Positions 41,472-50,642 of a stretch of 64,000 nucleotides of DNA are shown in pieces. This stretch comes from Odoribacter splanchnicus DSM 20712 (lineage in GTDB: Bacteria; Bacteroidota; Bacteroidia; Bacteroidales; Marinifilaceae), in assembly GCF_000190535.1 (NCBI RefSeq), contig NC_015160.1:248001-312000 (forward strand), read 5' to 3'. The notes under the pieces are model-generated. The model saw nothing but the letters and a program-made list of their open reading frames with translations, ran no database searches and had not been told where the DNA came from. Position 1 is the stretch's first letter, and every line of letters starts with the position of its first letter. A program made the position numbers and the translations under genes.

Positions 41472-43490
41472 ATGAATATGATGAAACAAAAAACAAATTT
41501 TGCCGGATTAGTAAAACGAGTGACCTGCTTAATTTGCGGGATCTGTTTTTGTTTCGGTATCTATGCTCAGCAACAGAAACCCTTTGTGATACCTGAACTG
41601 AAGGAGTGGAAAGGAGCAACAGGCTTCTTTATGCCAAAGCAGTCTGTGCGCATCATTTATGGTGCTCCTGGGTTGCAGAAGATTGCCCGACAATTTGCTG
41701 CCGACTATAAGGCATTGTTCGGAGTACTTCCGGAAATCGCCGAGGGAAAGCCTTGTAAAGGCGATTTTTTCTTCACAATAAAGCGAGATAAAAAGTTGGA
41801 GAAAGAGGGGTATGACATTGTTATCGGTGATTATGTAAAAGTTTCTGCGAATGAACCTGTCGGAGTGTATTGGGCTACCCGCACTTTATTGCAGATGGGC
41901 GAACAATACAAGAACGGAAACTTGCCGAAAGGACATATCCGGGACTGGCCGGATTACGGTATACGCGGACTATTGATAGACTGCGGGCGAAAGTTTATTC
42001 CTATGAATTATCTACGTGACCTTGCGTGTATAATGTCATATTACAAAATGAACTTCATGCATGTGGTATTGAACAACAACGGTTTCAAAGCCTATTTCAA
42101 TGACGATTGGAATCAGACCTATGCAGCCTTCAGACTGGAATGTGAAACATATCCCGGACTGACAGCCCGCGATGGTTACTATACTAAAAAAGAATTCGTC
42201 CATTTTCAGGAGGAAGCCGCAGAACGTTTTGTCGAGATCATTCCCGAAATCGACATTCCTGCCCATTCGCTTGCCTTCAGTCATTACAAACCGGAATTAG
42301 GCAGCAAGGAATATGGCATGGATCATTTGAATTTGTCTCATCCCGAAGTCTATTCATTTGTTGATGCACTCTTCAAAGAATATCTTGATGGAGAGAACCC
42401 TGTATTCCGGGGACCTAGAGTGCATATTGGCACCGACGAATATTCAAATAAAAAGAAAGAAGTTGTGGAACAGTTCCGGGCATTCACCGATCATTACATT
42501 AAATTCGTAGAAGGTTTTGGAAAACAAGCATGTGTATGGGGAGCACTCACACATGCCGCAGGAGAAACACCTGTTAAATCAGATAATGTCATTATGTATG
42601 CTTGGTACAATGGTTTTGCCAATCCGAAAGATATGGTGCAACAAGGATATAATTTGATTAGTATTCCGGATGGTCTGACTTACATCGTACCGCTTGCAGG
42701 TTATTATTGGGACTATCTGAACACAGAACGGTTGTATAAGCAATGGACTCCGGCACATGTAGCCGATGTTGTATTTGAGGAGAAAGATCCGGCAATTATT
42801 GGCGGTATGTTTGCTGTATGGAATGACATAGTTGGTAACGGGATTTCTGTGAAAGACATCCATCACCGTATTTTCCCGGCTTTGCAGACTATTGCGGTGA
42901 AAACATGGAACATTGCTCCTGCATTTTCTTATACAGAATTTGAAACAAAACGGCAAAAACTGAGTGAGGCTCCGGATGTGAATCAATTGGGCAGGATCGG
43001 TGATGATGAAAACAGTCTTGTGTATGAGACTTCATCAATTACTCCCGGATCCGAGTTGCCGTATACCGAAATCGGATATGACTATACAATCACGTTTGAT
43101 ATGGAAGCTGCCAATGAAAATTATGGCACCGAATTATTTCGTTCCCCTAATGCTGTATTTTATCTTGCCGATCCTGTGAAAGGTATGTTCGGCTTCTCCC
43201 GGGATGGCTATATGAACACTTTTGCTTTCCGGCCTTATCCGGGAGAAAAGATTTCTGTAAAAATCACAGGGGATGCTCTCTCCACTTCATTGTTCATAAA
43301 CGGACAACTTATCGAACGAATGGGAATTGAAAAACGATATCTGAACGAAGCCGAAAAGCAGAATAATTTTATCCGTACATTAGTATTTCCGCTTAAAAAT
43401 GCCGGAAATTTCAAATCTAAGATTACTAATCTGAAAGTGTATAATCGGTTATGTTCCCATGGAACCAGGGCGAAGACGGACCGACACTGA
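41472..43490 (+). CDS. glycoside hydrolase family 20 beta-N-acetylhexosaminidase
   Basis: A 672-residue secreted enzyme (signal peptide ending IYAQ near residue 33). The GH20b N-terminal domain (about 40-155) precedes the TIM barrel from 'DWPDYGIRGLLIDCGRKFIP', with 'PEIDIPAHSLAF' and the catalytic Asp-Glu pair in 'RVHIGTDEYSN'. The C-terminal 170 residues form a LamG-like beta-sandwich ending 'NLKVYNRL', where relatives go on a few residues in a TAEEI-like end; here it switches to CSHGTRAKTDRH and stops. So the last codons were replaced at a deletion junction. Likely active, removing terminal GlcNAc/GalNAc from host glycans. Confidence 0.88.
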   Translation: MNMMKQKTNFAGLVKRVTCLICGICFCFGIYAQQQKPFVIPELKEWKGATGFFMPKQSVRIIYGAPGLQKIARQFAADYKALFGVLPEIAEGKPCKGDFFFTIKRDKKLEKEGYDIVIGDYVKVSANEPVGVYWATRTLLQMGEQYKNGNLPKGHIRDWPDYGIRGLLIDCGRKFIPMNYLRDLACIMSYYKMNFMHVVLNNNGFKAYFNDDWNQTYAAFRLECETYPGLTARDGYYTKKEFVHFQEEAAERFVEIIPEIDIPAHSLAFSHYKPELGSKEYGMDHLNLSHPEVYSFVDALFKEYLDGENPVFRGPRVHIGTDEYSNKKKEVVEQFRAFTDHYIKFVEGFGKQACVWGALTHAAGETPVKSDNVIMYAWYNGFANPKDMVQQGYNLISIPDGLTYIVPLAGYYWDYLNTERLYKQWTPAHVADVVFEEKDPAIIGGMFAVWNDIVGNGISVKDIHHRIFPALQTIAVKTWNIAPAFSYTEFETKRQKLSEAPDVNQLGRIGDDENSLVYETSSITPGSELPYTEIGYDYTITFDMEAANENYGTELFRSPNAVFYLADPVKGMFGFSRDGYMNTFAFRPYPGEKISVKITGDALSTSLFINGQLIERMGIEKRYLNEAEKQNNFIRTLVFPLKNAGNFKSKITNLKVYNRLCSHGTRAKTDRH

Positions 43491-43943
43491 AATATGCCGA
43501 AAATACCATTTACTGCATTAGCAACACCGGGAAAAATAGGTAAGTATAGCGTACAATCCCTGGCCACCGATTTCTCTAAAGCAAGTCATTATGCTTTTTC
43601 ATCCGAAAGAACGCTTGTTTTTTACAGTGTCGGCAGCAGGTTATATGCCTATGATTATAATCCCGGACATGAACGTGTACAGGATTTAGGTGATTGGGGC
43701 GGAGAAATTACCATGCTCAAATTTAATATTCAAGGATGTTATGAAGAGTCTGTTAGGCCGTGGACAGCCCATAAAGAAACAATCAATGACTTGTATATCG
43801 CGACTTATAATACCCCTGATGGCGGTCGGTTACGTAAGCTGACCGTCGGAATAAACCCGGATGTAATCGAGGTGACATCCGATCCGAAAGCCGATTGGAC
43901 AGGCCTTGGCAAGATAGTGAATATGGATTGGCGGAATGATTAG
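43451..43943 (+). pseudogene. 3' remnant of a PKD-like family lipoprotein gene
   Basis: Starting at the GH20 junction, one frame reads 'FPWNQGEDGPTLKYAENTIY' and 'CISNTGK', then meets a stop. One base back the text continues 'GKYSVQSLATDFSKASHYAF', 'SSERTLVFYSVGSRLYAYDY' and 'ITMLKFNIQGCYEESVRPW' to 'IVNMDWRND'. This is the C-terminal part of the PKD-like lipoproteins found beside SusD in Bacteroidota loci. An extra A in the A5 run near 43531 explains the shift. The N-terminal half or more and all of its former upstream neighbours are gone. Confidence 0.75.
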
Positions 43944-43962
43944 AAAGTGGAATATTATCTTG

Positions 43963-43993
43963 GATTCCGGGACGGAGCTTTTGTCCCGGAATC
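43963..43993. terminator. perfect hairpin after the PKD-like remnant
   Basis: GATTCCGGGAC (43963-43973) and GTCCCGGAATC (43983-43993), 11-bp perfect stem, 9-base loop, no T-run. Confidence 0.6.
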
Positions 43994-44071
43994 TGTTAAA
44001 AAAGAGGACCGAAGAAAAATATTCTGTATATCAAATTTATTACTACGTTTTCCGTTTTCCACTTTTTGTTG

Positions 44072-44079
44072 TAACTTTG
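44072..44079 (+). promoter_or_regulatory. -7 box TAACTTTG of the Pif1-like helicase gene
   Basis: TAACTTTG, 24 bases upstream of the ATG at 44103. Confidence 0.6.
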
Positions 44080-44102
44080 TTTTCATATGATGTTGCGTCG
44101 AT

Positions 44103-46214
44103 ATGGAAACGAATCCCCAATTAGAGCTTGCTTTTAATTTTCTGGAATATACCGGTACCAGTATTTTTTTGACCGGTAAGGCCGGTACAGGAAAAACGAC
44201 ATTTTTACGGGAGTTGAAGCGACGTTCGCCTAAACGAATGATTGTTGTCGCTCCTACCGGTGTGGCAGCGATCAATGCCGGGGGAGTTACCATTCATTCA
44301 TTTTTTCAATTGCCTTTCGGACCTTATGTTCCGGGTAGAACCGAAGAAAACCGCTCGGGTGAGAAACGGTTTAACCATAAATTCGGACGGGAAAAAATCA
44401 ATATTATCCGGAGCATGGATTTGCTGGTTATCGATGAGATCAGTATGGTCAGGGCAGATTTGTTGGATGCGGTGAGTGATATGCTCTGCCGCTACAGAGA
44501 CCGGAGCAAACCGTTCGGCGGGGTACAGTTGTTGATGATCGGTGATTTGCAGCAATTGGCACCTGTCGTGAAAGAAGAGGAATGGGGGATATTGAAGCAT
44601 ATTTATCCGTCTCCTTTCTTTTTTTGCAGCAAAGCATTGCAGACGGTCGCGTATCAGTGTATCGAATTGACTCACGTATACCGGCAGTCGGATTCGGTAT
44701 TCATCCATTTACTCAATAAGATCCGGGATAACCAGGTGGATCTGGCTACCTTGAAGGCCTTGAACAGCAGATATATACCCGGATTCAATCCGGATGATTC
44801 CGAAGGATATATTACGCTGACAACTCATAATTACCAGGCTCAGCAGATCAATAACCGCAAACTGGATGCGCTTGAAGGAAGGGCTTATACCTATTCGGCG
44901 GAGGTGAAAGACGATTTTCCCGAATATGCTTTCCCGACAGATCAGCATTTGGTATTGAAAAAAGGGGCTCAGGTTATGTTTGTGAAGAATGATTCGTCGG
45001 CTGAGAAGCGGTATTATAACGGAAAAATCGGACGGATTACAGCGATCAGTGCCGACAATATCCTGGTGAGATGCGGGGACGAAAAGGACGCGATTACAGT
45101 AACCCGGGAAGAGTGGACCAATACCAAATACAGTATCGACGCTGAAACACAGGAAATTTCAGAGACTGTCGCAGGTAGTTTTAAACAATATCCCTTGAAA
45201 ACGGCCTGGGCGATTACCATTCATAAGAGTCAGGGGTTGACTTTCGAAAAAGCTATTGTCAATGCGGGAGCTGCCTTTACGCATGGGCAGGTGTATGTCG
45301 CTTTGAGCCGGTGTAAAAGTCTGGAAGGGTTGGTTTTGGGAACACCTTTACGTCCCGAGGCTCTGATCAACGATCAGGTGGTGAAGCATTTTACGGATGA
45401 AGTTTCCCGGAATCAGCCCGGACCGATGCAGTTGGAAGATGCACGCAGGGCCTATTATTTACAGTTGTTGAAAGAACTGTTCGATTATAGTGGTGTACTT
45501 AAACGCCTGCAACATGTAGCTTGGGTATTCGGAGAACATTTGTGGAAATTATACCCCGAGTTAACCAAGCGTTGCCGGGAGGTCAGGGAGTTGTGTCATA
45601 GCGAATTGACGGAGGTGGGAGAAAAATTTCAGATGCAGCTGGAGCGTCTGATCGAAGGGGCTGCAAATTACGATACCGATCGGCAGGTCGGGGAAAGGAT
45701 AGCTAAAGGAGTTGCTTACTTCAGCGAACAGACCGGCCGGCATATCGTAGCTTTCTTAGAGAGTGCACAACCCGAAATCGATAATAAAGACGTACGTAAA
45801 ACAGTCGGGGAAGCTTTGGAGAAATTGAGGTTGGAAGTGGGGGTGAAGATAGAGACTCTGGAGGCTGTGAAAGAAGGGTTTGAAGTGAAGGCCTATTTAA
45901 TGGCGAAAGCGAAGGCTGTATTGGAAAAACCGAAACCCCGGGCCAGGAAGACCACCGAAAAACTGGAGGTCGGAGAAGATGTTTTGCATCCGAAATTATA
46001 CAATGCCTTGCGTTTGTGGCGGAAGGAGGAAGCGATGCGTCTGGGATTGCCGGCCTATACCGTTTTGCAGCAGAAAGCTTTGCTGGGGGTGGCCAACACG
46101 CTGCCGACAACAGGGAAAGAATTACTGGCTATACCGGGGATCGGGAAAAAGGTCGCGGAACGTTATGGGGCTGCCTTGCTGGAAATGGTGGATCATTACC
46201 GGCTGAATATTTAA
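44103..46214 (+). CDS. Pif1/RecD-like SF1B helicase with C-terminal HRDC domain
   Basis: A 703-residue helicase. Walker A is 'FLTGKAGTGKTTFLRELK' (about 19-36), followed by 'VVAPTGVAAINAGGVTIHSFF' (Pif1 motif Ia), 'LLVIDEISMVRADLLDAVSD' (motif II), 'LMIGDLQQLAPVV' (motif III) and late 'TAWAITIHKSQGLTFEKA' with 'QVYVALSRCKSLEGL' (motifs V-VI). The C-terminal 70 residues form an HRDC domain ('LYNALRLWRKEEAMR' to 'AIPGIGKKVAERYG'). The arrangement is recurrent in Bacteroidota; 5'-3' unwinding of replication or G-quadruplex structures is the inferred role. Confidence 0.9.
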   Translation: METNPQLELAFNFLEYTGTSIFLTGKAGTGKTTFLRELKRRSPKRMIVVAPTGVAAINAGGVTIHSFFQLPFGPYVPGRTEENRSGEKRFNHKFGREKINIIRSMDLLVIDEISMVRADLLDAVSDMLCRYRDRSKPFGGVQLLMIGDLQQLAPVVKEEEWGILKHIYPSPFFFCSKALQTVAYQCIELTHVYRQSDSVFIHLLNKIRDNQVDLATLKALNSRYIPGFNPDDSEGYITLTTHNYQAQQINNRKLDALEGRAYTYSAEVKDDFPEYAFPTDQHLVLKKGAQVMFVKNDSSAEKRYYNGKIGRITAISADNILVRCGDEKDAITVTREEWTNTKYSIDAETQEISETVAGSFKQYPLKTAWAITIHKSQGLTFEKAIVNAGAAFTHGQVYVALSRCKSLEGLVLGTPLRPEALINDQVVKHFTDEVSRNQPGPMQLEDARRAYYLQLLKELFDYSGVLKRLQHVAWVFGEHLWKLYPELTKRCREVRELCHSELTEVGEKFQMQLERLIEGAANYDTDRQVGERIAKGVAYFSEQTGRHIVAFLESAQPEIDNKDVRKTVGEALEKLRLEVGVKIETLEAVKEGFEVKAYLMAKAKAVLEKPKPRARKTTEKLEVGEDVLHPKLYNALRLWRKEEAMRLGLPAYTVLQQKALLGVANTLPTTGKELLAIPGIGKKVAERYGAALLEMVDHYRLNI

Positions 46215-46293
46215 AGGATAGAAATTTGATATGTGGAAATAAATTTTCACATTTGTACTTCAATGAATTACTAAACTTATAAAAGAATAGATA

Positions 46294-47190
46294 ATGGAAG
46301 ATATTTATGTGCTGGGTGTGGATATCGGAGGGTCACACATTGCTTGTCAGCTTGTTAATTTGAGCGACTGTAGTTTGATCGAAAATACGTATGCCGAAGT
46401 TAAAGTGGCTGAAAATCAAAGTGCCGGTATTATTCTGGCAGCTTGGGAAAAAGCGTTGAAAGAGTGTATGGGTAAAGCGGCAGGTAAGATTATCCGTGGA
46501 ATTGGAGTCGCTATGCCATCACCTTTCGATTTTGTGCAGGGGATCGCTATGGCCGATCACAAATTCGCTTCTCTGAAAGGACTGAATATCCGTCAGGAGT
46601 TGAGCCGTGTTACAGGCATCCTGCCTTCTTCTATTTTATTTACGAACGATGCCGCTGCTTTCGGTATGGGCGCCTGGAGATTGAACGGAAGCCGTGACCG
46701 CCATTTGATCGGAGTGACTTTGGGTACCGGTTTCGGAGCTTGTTTTATCGTAGACGGTTGTTATGCTACTTATGGCCCCGGAGTGCCTATCGGAGGAGAA
46801 CTGTGGAATTATCCGTTCCGTGGGGTGATCGCTGAGGATTATGTTTCTACCCGCTGGTTCGAAAAGCGTTTTGCCGAATTGACCGGAGAGGCGATTCACG
46901 GGGTGAAAGGAATGATCGATTTATACCAGGCCGGTAAATATAAGACAGAGACCGAGCAGGTCTTCCGTGAATTTTCGAATTCTTTCGGAGAGATCATGGT
47001 GCCCTTTATGACCCGATTTAATGCCGATATGCTGGTGATCGGAGGAGGTATGGTACTTTCCGAACAGTATTTCCTGCCTTTGATCGGTCAATATATGAAA
47101 GCCAACGGGATCAATGCTTCTATCATGACGGTCGCCGATACAACGACTGCAATTATTGCGGGAGCTGCTGCTTTATGTGATTTGATATAA
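46294..47190 (+). CDS. ROK family sugar kinase (glucokinase-like)
   Basis: A 298-residue kinase. 'LGVDIGGSHIACQLV' (phosphate 1), 'TNDAAAFGMGAW' (catalytic Asp), 'LIGVTLGTGFGACFIVDG' (phosphate 2) and 'MLVIGGGMVLSEQYF' (adenosine). The ROK zinc motif (CxCGxxGC) is missing, as in several Bacteroidota glucokinase-like ROKs. Phosphorylates glucose or another hexose by family inference. It stands apart from the glycosidase genes. Confidence 0.85.
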   Translation: MEDIYVLGVDIGGSHIACQLVNLSDCSLIENTYAEVKVAENQSAGIILAAWEKALKECMGKAAGKIIRGIGVAMPSPFDFVQGIAMADHKFASLKGLNIRQELSRVTGILPSSILFTNDAAAFGMGAWRLNGSRDRHLIGVTLGTGFGACFIVDGCYATYGPGVPIGGELWNYPFRGVIAEDYVSTRWFEKRFAELTGEAIHGVKGMIDLYQAGKYKTETEQVFREFSNSFGEIMVPFMTRFNADMLVIGGGMVLSEQYFLPLIGQYMKANGINASIMTVADTTTAIIAGAAALCDLI

Positions 47191-47336
47191 AAGAAATTGG
47201 ATCAGATATTTAGGTATCGATTTAGCGATGGGCTGGAATAGAACCGGTTCATTAATAAATCGATACAAAATAACCGAAGAACTTTTATCCGGAGCTTTCC
47301 GTATACCGTGTGAGTTTAATTTTCAAATATTGAATT

Positions 47337-48386
47337 ATGAATCACGGTATCAGTATTTTGTTTCGGGTAATTCCCGTTGTGATGGCATTTATTTGTTTTT
47401 TTCTCGGCGGGTTTATTTTTTTGTATGGAGACGATGGAGCCAGGCAGGTTGCCGGACCTGTTGTTTTTTTTCTGGGAGCTATTTGTCTGGCTTTGTTTGC
47501 GACTGCTGCAACTATTATCCGGCAATTGATCCATAAATTCCATACGGTTTTAAAATATATTATTCCCGGTTTCGGATATGTTGTAGCTTTCTTAACAATA
47601 GCATCGGGGATTTGGATTTTCGGTTTTGCTGAAAATTCCAATTTCATTGTTTCAGGCCATGTCGTGGCCGGAGTCGGTTTGATCACAGCTTGCGTTTCTA
47701 CAGCAGCAACTTCTTCTACAAAATTTTATTTAATACCGGCCAATTCGGCTAATGCGGCGAATGAAGTCAATAAAGAAGGTTTTTCTGCAATGACACAGAA
47801 TGTACTGATCGGTTTGACTTTATTGTTTTCCTTGACCGCCTGGGTTTGGGCGATTGTGTTGTTATCCCGGATCGGTGAAGGGGCTTATTTTTTGGTAGCC
47901 GGTACTGTGATGGGAGGATTGGCTTGTATTTGTACCAGCCTGATTGCTTTGGTGGCCAGTATCGCCAAACAGATCCGGAATACTTATGGAGAAAGTGACC
48001 GTAAAAATTGGCCGAAATTGGTTTTGGTGATGGGAACGGTGGCTTTTATCTGGGGATTGGTCGTTATTCTTGCTATGGCCGGGAATGTGGCCAATACCAC
48101 CGGTTTCATCATGATGGGCTTGGGATTGGTTTGTTTCAGCATCTCCAGTAAAGTAATTTTGTTGGCCAAAGTGTGGAAACAGAGTTTTGCTTTAGCCAAC
48201 CGGATTCCGTTGATTCCGGTACTGACTGCTTTGTTGTGTTTGTTTTTAGCTGCCTTTCTGTTTGAGGAAGGGGTGTATGACAATGCATTTTTTGTTCCGG
48301 CCCGGGTATTGGTCGGGTTAGGAGCGATCTGTTTTTGTTTATTCTCTATTGTGAGTATCCTGGAGAGCGGCACCTCTAAAAAATGA
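47337..48386 (+). CDS. DUF2776 family membrane protein
   Basis: A 349-residue polytopic protein with about ten hydrophobic segments in regular pairs. 'ISILFRVIPVVMAFICFFLGG' and 'VAGPVVFFLGAICLALFATAAT' followed by 'VVAGVGLITACVSTAATSSTKF' match the repeating pattern of DUF2776. The two halves look internally repeated ('LVAGTVMGGLACICTSLIALVAS', 'IMMGLGLVCFSISSKV'). Function unknown; the family is sporadic in Proteobacteria and Bacteroidota. Confidence 0.75.
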   Translation: MNHGISILFRVIPVVMAFICFFLGGFIFLYGDDGARQVAGPVVFFLGAICLALFATAATIIRQLIHKFHTVLKYIIPGFGYVVAFLTIASGIWIFGFAENSNFIVSGHVVAGVGLITACVSTAATSSTKFYLIPANSANAANEVNKEGFSAMTQNVLIGLTLLFSLTAWVWAIVLLSRIGEGAYFLVAGTVMGGLACICTSLIALVASIAKQIRNTYGESDRKNWPKLVLVMGTVAFIWGLVVILAMAGNVANTTGFIMMGLGLVCFSISSKVILLAKVWKQSFALANRIPLIPVLTALLCLFLAAFLFEEGVYDNAFFVPARVLVGLGAICFCLFSIVSILESGTSKK

Positions 48387-48419
48387 GAGTGGATGCAGGA
48401 GAATGAAAGATTTAATCCG

Positions 48420-48427
48420 TATCTTTG
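48420..48427 (+). promoter_or_regulatory. -7 box TATCTTTG of rarA
   Basis: TATCTTTG, 20 bases before the ATG at 48448. It lies inside the upstream in-frame extension, so the start at 48403 is unlikely. Confidence 0.65.
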
Positions 48428-48447
48428 TAAAAAGATACGGATTTTTT

Positions 48448-49719
48448 ATGGAGAATAAACCTTTAGCAGAGCGATTGAGGCCTAAGACGCTGGACGATTA
48501 TATCGGTCAGCAACATTTGGTAGGAAAAGGGAAAGTGTTGCGTAAGATGATCGAATCCGGGGTGGTCTCTTCTTTTATTTTGTGGGGACCTCCGGGAGTC
48601 GGTAAAACGACCTTGGCCATGATCGTCGCCGAACAGCTGAAACGTCCGTTTTATGTCCTGAGTGCCGTTAGTTCGGGAGTAAAAGATGTGCGTGAAGTGA
48701 TACAAAAAGCGGAAAGCCAGCGTTTTTTCAATACGCCTAATCCGATACTTTTTATCGATGAAATCCACCGGTTTTCCAAGGCACAGCAAGATTCTTTATT
48801 GGCCGCAGTCGAAAAGGGAACCGTTACCCTGATCGGGGCGACGACCGAGAATCCTTCGTTCGAGGTGATCTCGCCTTTATTGTCCCGTTGTCAGGTATAT
48901 GTCCTGAAATCTCAGGAGAAAGCCGATCTGGAAGGCTTGATAGACCGTGCGGTTACGACAGATTTTTATCTGAAAGAAAAAAATATCGTCGTTAAGGAGA
49001 AAGAAGCCCTGATTTCCTTTAGTGGCGGGGATGCCCGTAAGTTGTTGAATATCCTTGAGCTGGTGGTGAATGCCCAGCCGGGACCGGAAATCCTCATCGA
49101 TAACGATACGGTACGCAAAGAATTACAGGAAAATCCGTTGATGTACGATAAAGACGGGGAACAGCACTACGATATTATTTCTGCCATGATCAAGTCGATC
49201 CGGGGAAGTGATCCGAATGCGGCTTTGTATTATATGGCCCGGATGCTGGAAGGGGGAGAAGATCCTAAGTTTATCGCCCGGCGTTTGCTGATTTCCGCTT
49301 CTGAAGATATCGGATTGGCCAATCCGAATGCGATGTTGCTGGCCAATACCTGTTTCGATATTGTCCATAAAATCGGTATGCCCGAAGCCAGGATTCCCTT
49401 ATCGGAATGTGTGATTTATTTAGCCACCTCTCCTAAAAGTAATTCGGCTTATATGGCGATCAATGAAGCGATGGCGACGGTGAGACAAACCGGAAACCTA
49501 CCCGTTCCTTTGTATTTGCGGAATGCTCCGACCAAATTGATGAAAGAACTGAACTATGGGAAAGATTACAAATATGCTCATGATTATCCGGGTAATTTTG
49601 TAGAAATGGAGTTTATGCCGCAGGAACTGAAACAGCAGGTATTTTATAAACCTCAGCAAAATGCCGCTGAACTGAAACTATTGGAACGACTGAAAGCCTG
49701 GTGGAAGAAGAAATATTAA
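48448..49719 (+). CDS. rarA: replication-associated recombination protein A (RarA/MgsA)
   Basis: A 423-residue AAA+ clamp-loader-like ATPase. 'MENKPLAERLRPKTLDDYIGQ' start, Walker A 'LWGPPGVGKTTLAMIVAEQL', Walker B 'ILFIDEIHRFSKAQQD', sensor 1 'LIGATTENPSFEV', then the tetramerisation domain with 'RGSDPNAALYYMARMLEGGEDP' and 'GLANPNAMLLANTCFDIV'. Acts at stalled forks. The ATG at 48448 is supported by the promoter box just before it. Confidence 0.95.
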   Translation: MENKPLAERLRPKTLDDYIGQQHLVGKGKVLRKMIESGVVSSFILWGPPGVGKTTLAMIVAEQLKRPFYVLSAVSSGVKDVREVIQKAESQRFFNTPNPILFIDEIHRFSKAQQDSLLAAVEKGTVTLIGATTENPSFEVISPLLSRCQVYVLKSQEKADLEGLIDRAVTTDFYLKEKNIVVKEKEALISFSGGDARKLLNILELVVNAQPGPEILIDNDTVRKELQENPLMYDKDGEQHYDIISAMIKSIRGSDPNAALYYMARMLEGGEDPKFIARRLLISASEDIGLANPNAMLLANTCFDIVHKIGMPEARIPLSECVIYLATSPKSNSAYMAINEAMATVRQTGNLPVPLYLRNAPTKLMKELNYGKDYKYAHDYPGNFVEMEFMPQELKQQVFYKPQQNAAELKLLERLKAWWKKKY

Positions 49720-49755
49720 CCTGAAATGGGTGTGTGGCCCTAAAATCCTATATAT

Positions 49756-50559
49756 ATGAAAATATTGAATGAAATGACTGGACAAGAGATGTTTTTTTTA
49801 TTAGCCGGTCCTTGTGTCATCGAGGGCGAAGAAATGGCACTCAAGATTGCGGAACATGTTTCCGAGCTCACCGATAAATGGGGGATTCCTTATGTTTTCA
49901 AAGGATCTTTTAAAAAGGCCAACCGTTCCCGTTTGGATTCTTTTACAGGAATCGGGGATGAAAAGGCTTTAAAAATATTGGCGAAGATCCGGAAAGATTT
50001 TCAAATACCGGTGGTGACGGATATTCATAGTCCTGAAGATGCCGTTATGGCTGCAGAATATGTCGATATCCTCCAGATCCCGGCATTTCTCTGCCGGCAA
50101 ACCGATTTACTGGTAGCGGCAGCGAAAACAGGCCGGATGGTGAATATTAAGAAAGGACAGTTTTTATCTCCCGATGCTATGCGTTTTGCTGTCGATAAGG
50201 TGCGTGAATCCGGAAACGAAAATGTGATGGTGACCGAGCGGGGGACGACTTTCGGATACCAGGATTTAGTGGTCGACTATAGAGGAATCAAGATCATGCA
50301 GCAAGAATGTCAATGTCCTGTCGTTGTCGATGTTACTCATTCTTTGCAACAACCTAACCAGAGTTGCGGGGTGACCGGCGGACAACCTCAGTTGATCGAG
50401 ACCATCGCTAAAGCCGGAATAGCTGTCGGAGCCGACGGCATCTTTATCGAAACTCATCCTGATCCGAAAAATGCGAAATCGGACGGTGCGAATATGCTGC
50501 GTCTGGATTTGCTCGAAGGATTGCTGGAGAAATTGGTTCGGATCCGGAAAGCGTTATGA
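49756..50559 (+). CDS. kdsA: 3-deoxy-8-phosphooctulonate synthase KdsA
   Basis: A 267-residue TIM barrel that joins PEP and arabinose-5-P to make Kdo-8-P for lipopolysaccharide. 'FFLLAGPCVIEGEEMALKIAE', 'FKGSFKKANRSRLDSFTGIG' and 'MVTERGTTFGYQDLVVDYR' are the DAHP-synthase-like signatures, and 'LIETIAKAGIAVGADGIFIETHPDP' is the KdsA end. It lies 36 bases after rarA on the same strand and ends before a strong hairpin. Confidence 0.96.
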   Translation: MKILNEMTGQEMFFLLAGPCVIEGEEMALKIAEHVSELTDKWGIPYVFKGSFKKANRSRLDSFTGIGDEKALKILAKIRKDFQIPVVTDIHSPEDAVMAAEYVDILQIPAFLCRQTDLLVAAAKTGRMVNIKKGQFLSPDAMRFAVDKVRESGNENVMVTERGTTFGYQDLVVDYRGIKIMQQECQCPVVVDVTHSLQQPNQSCGVTGGQPQLIETIAKAGIAVGADGIFIETHPDPKNAKSDGANMLRLDLLEGLLEKLVRIRKAL

Positions 50560-50577
50560 ACGTATTTGGGAAAATAA

Positions 50578-50621
50578 TTTCAGGCTCGATCGCATTTTTA
50601 GGAACCGATCCGAGCCTGAAA
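50578..50621. terminator. two-way terminator between kdsA and the CorC-like gene
   Basis: TTTCAGGCTCGATCG pairs with CGATCCGAGCCTGAAA with one bulge, between convergent genes. Confidence 0.8.
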
Positions 50622-50642
50622 AGTAATTCGTATAAAATTTTG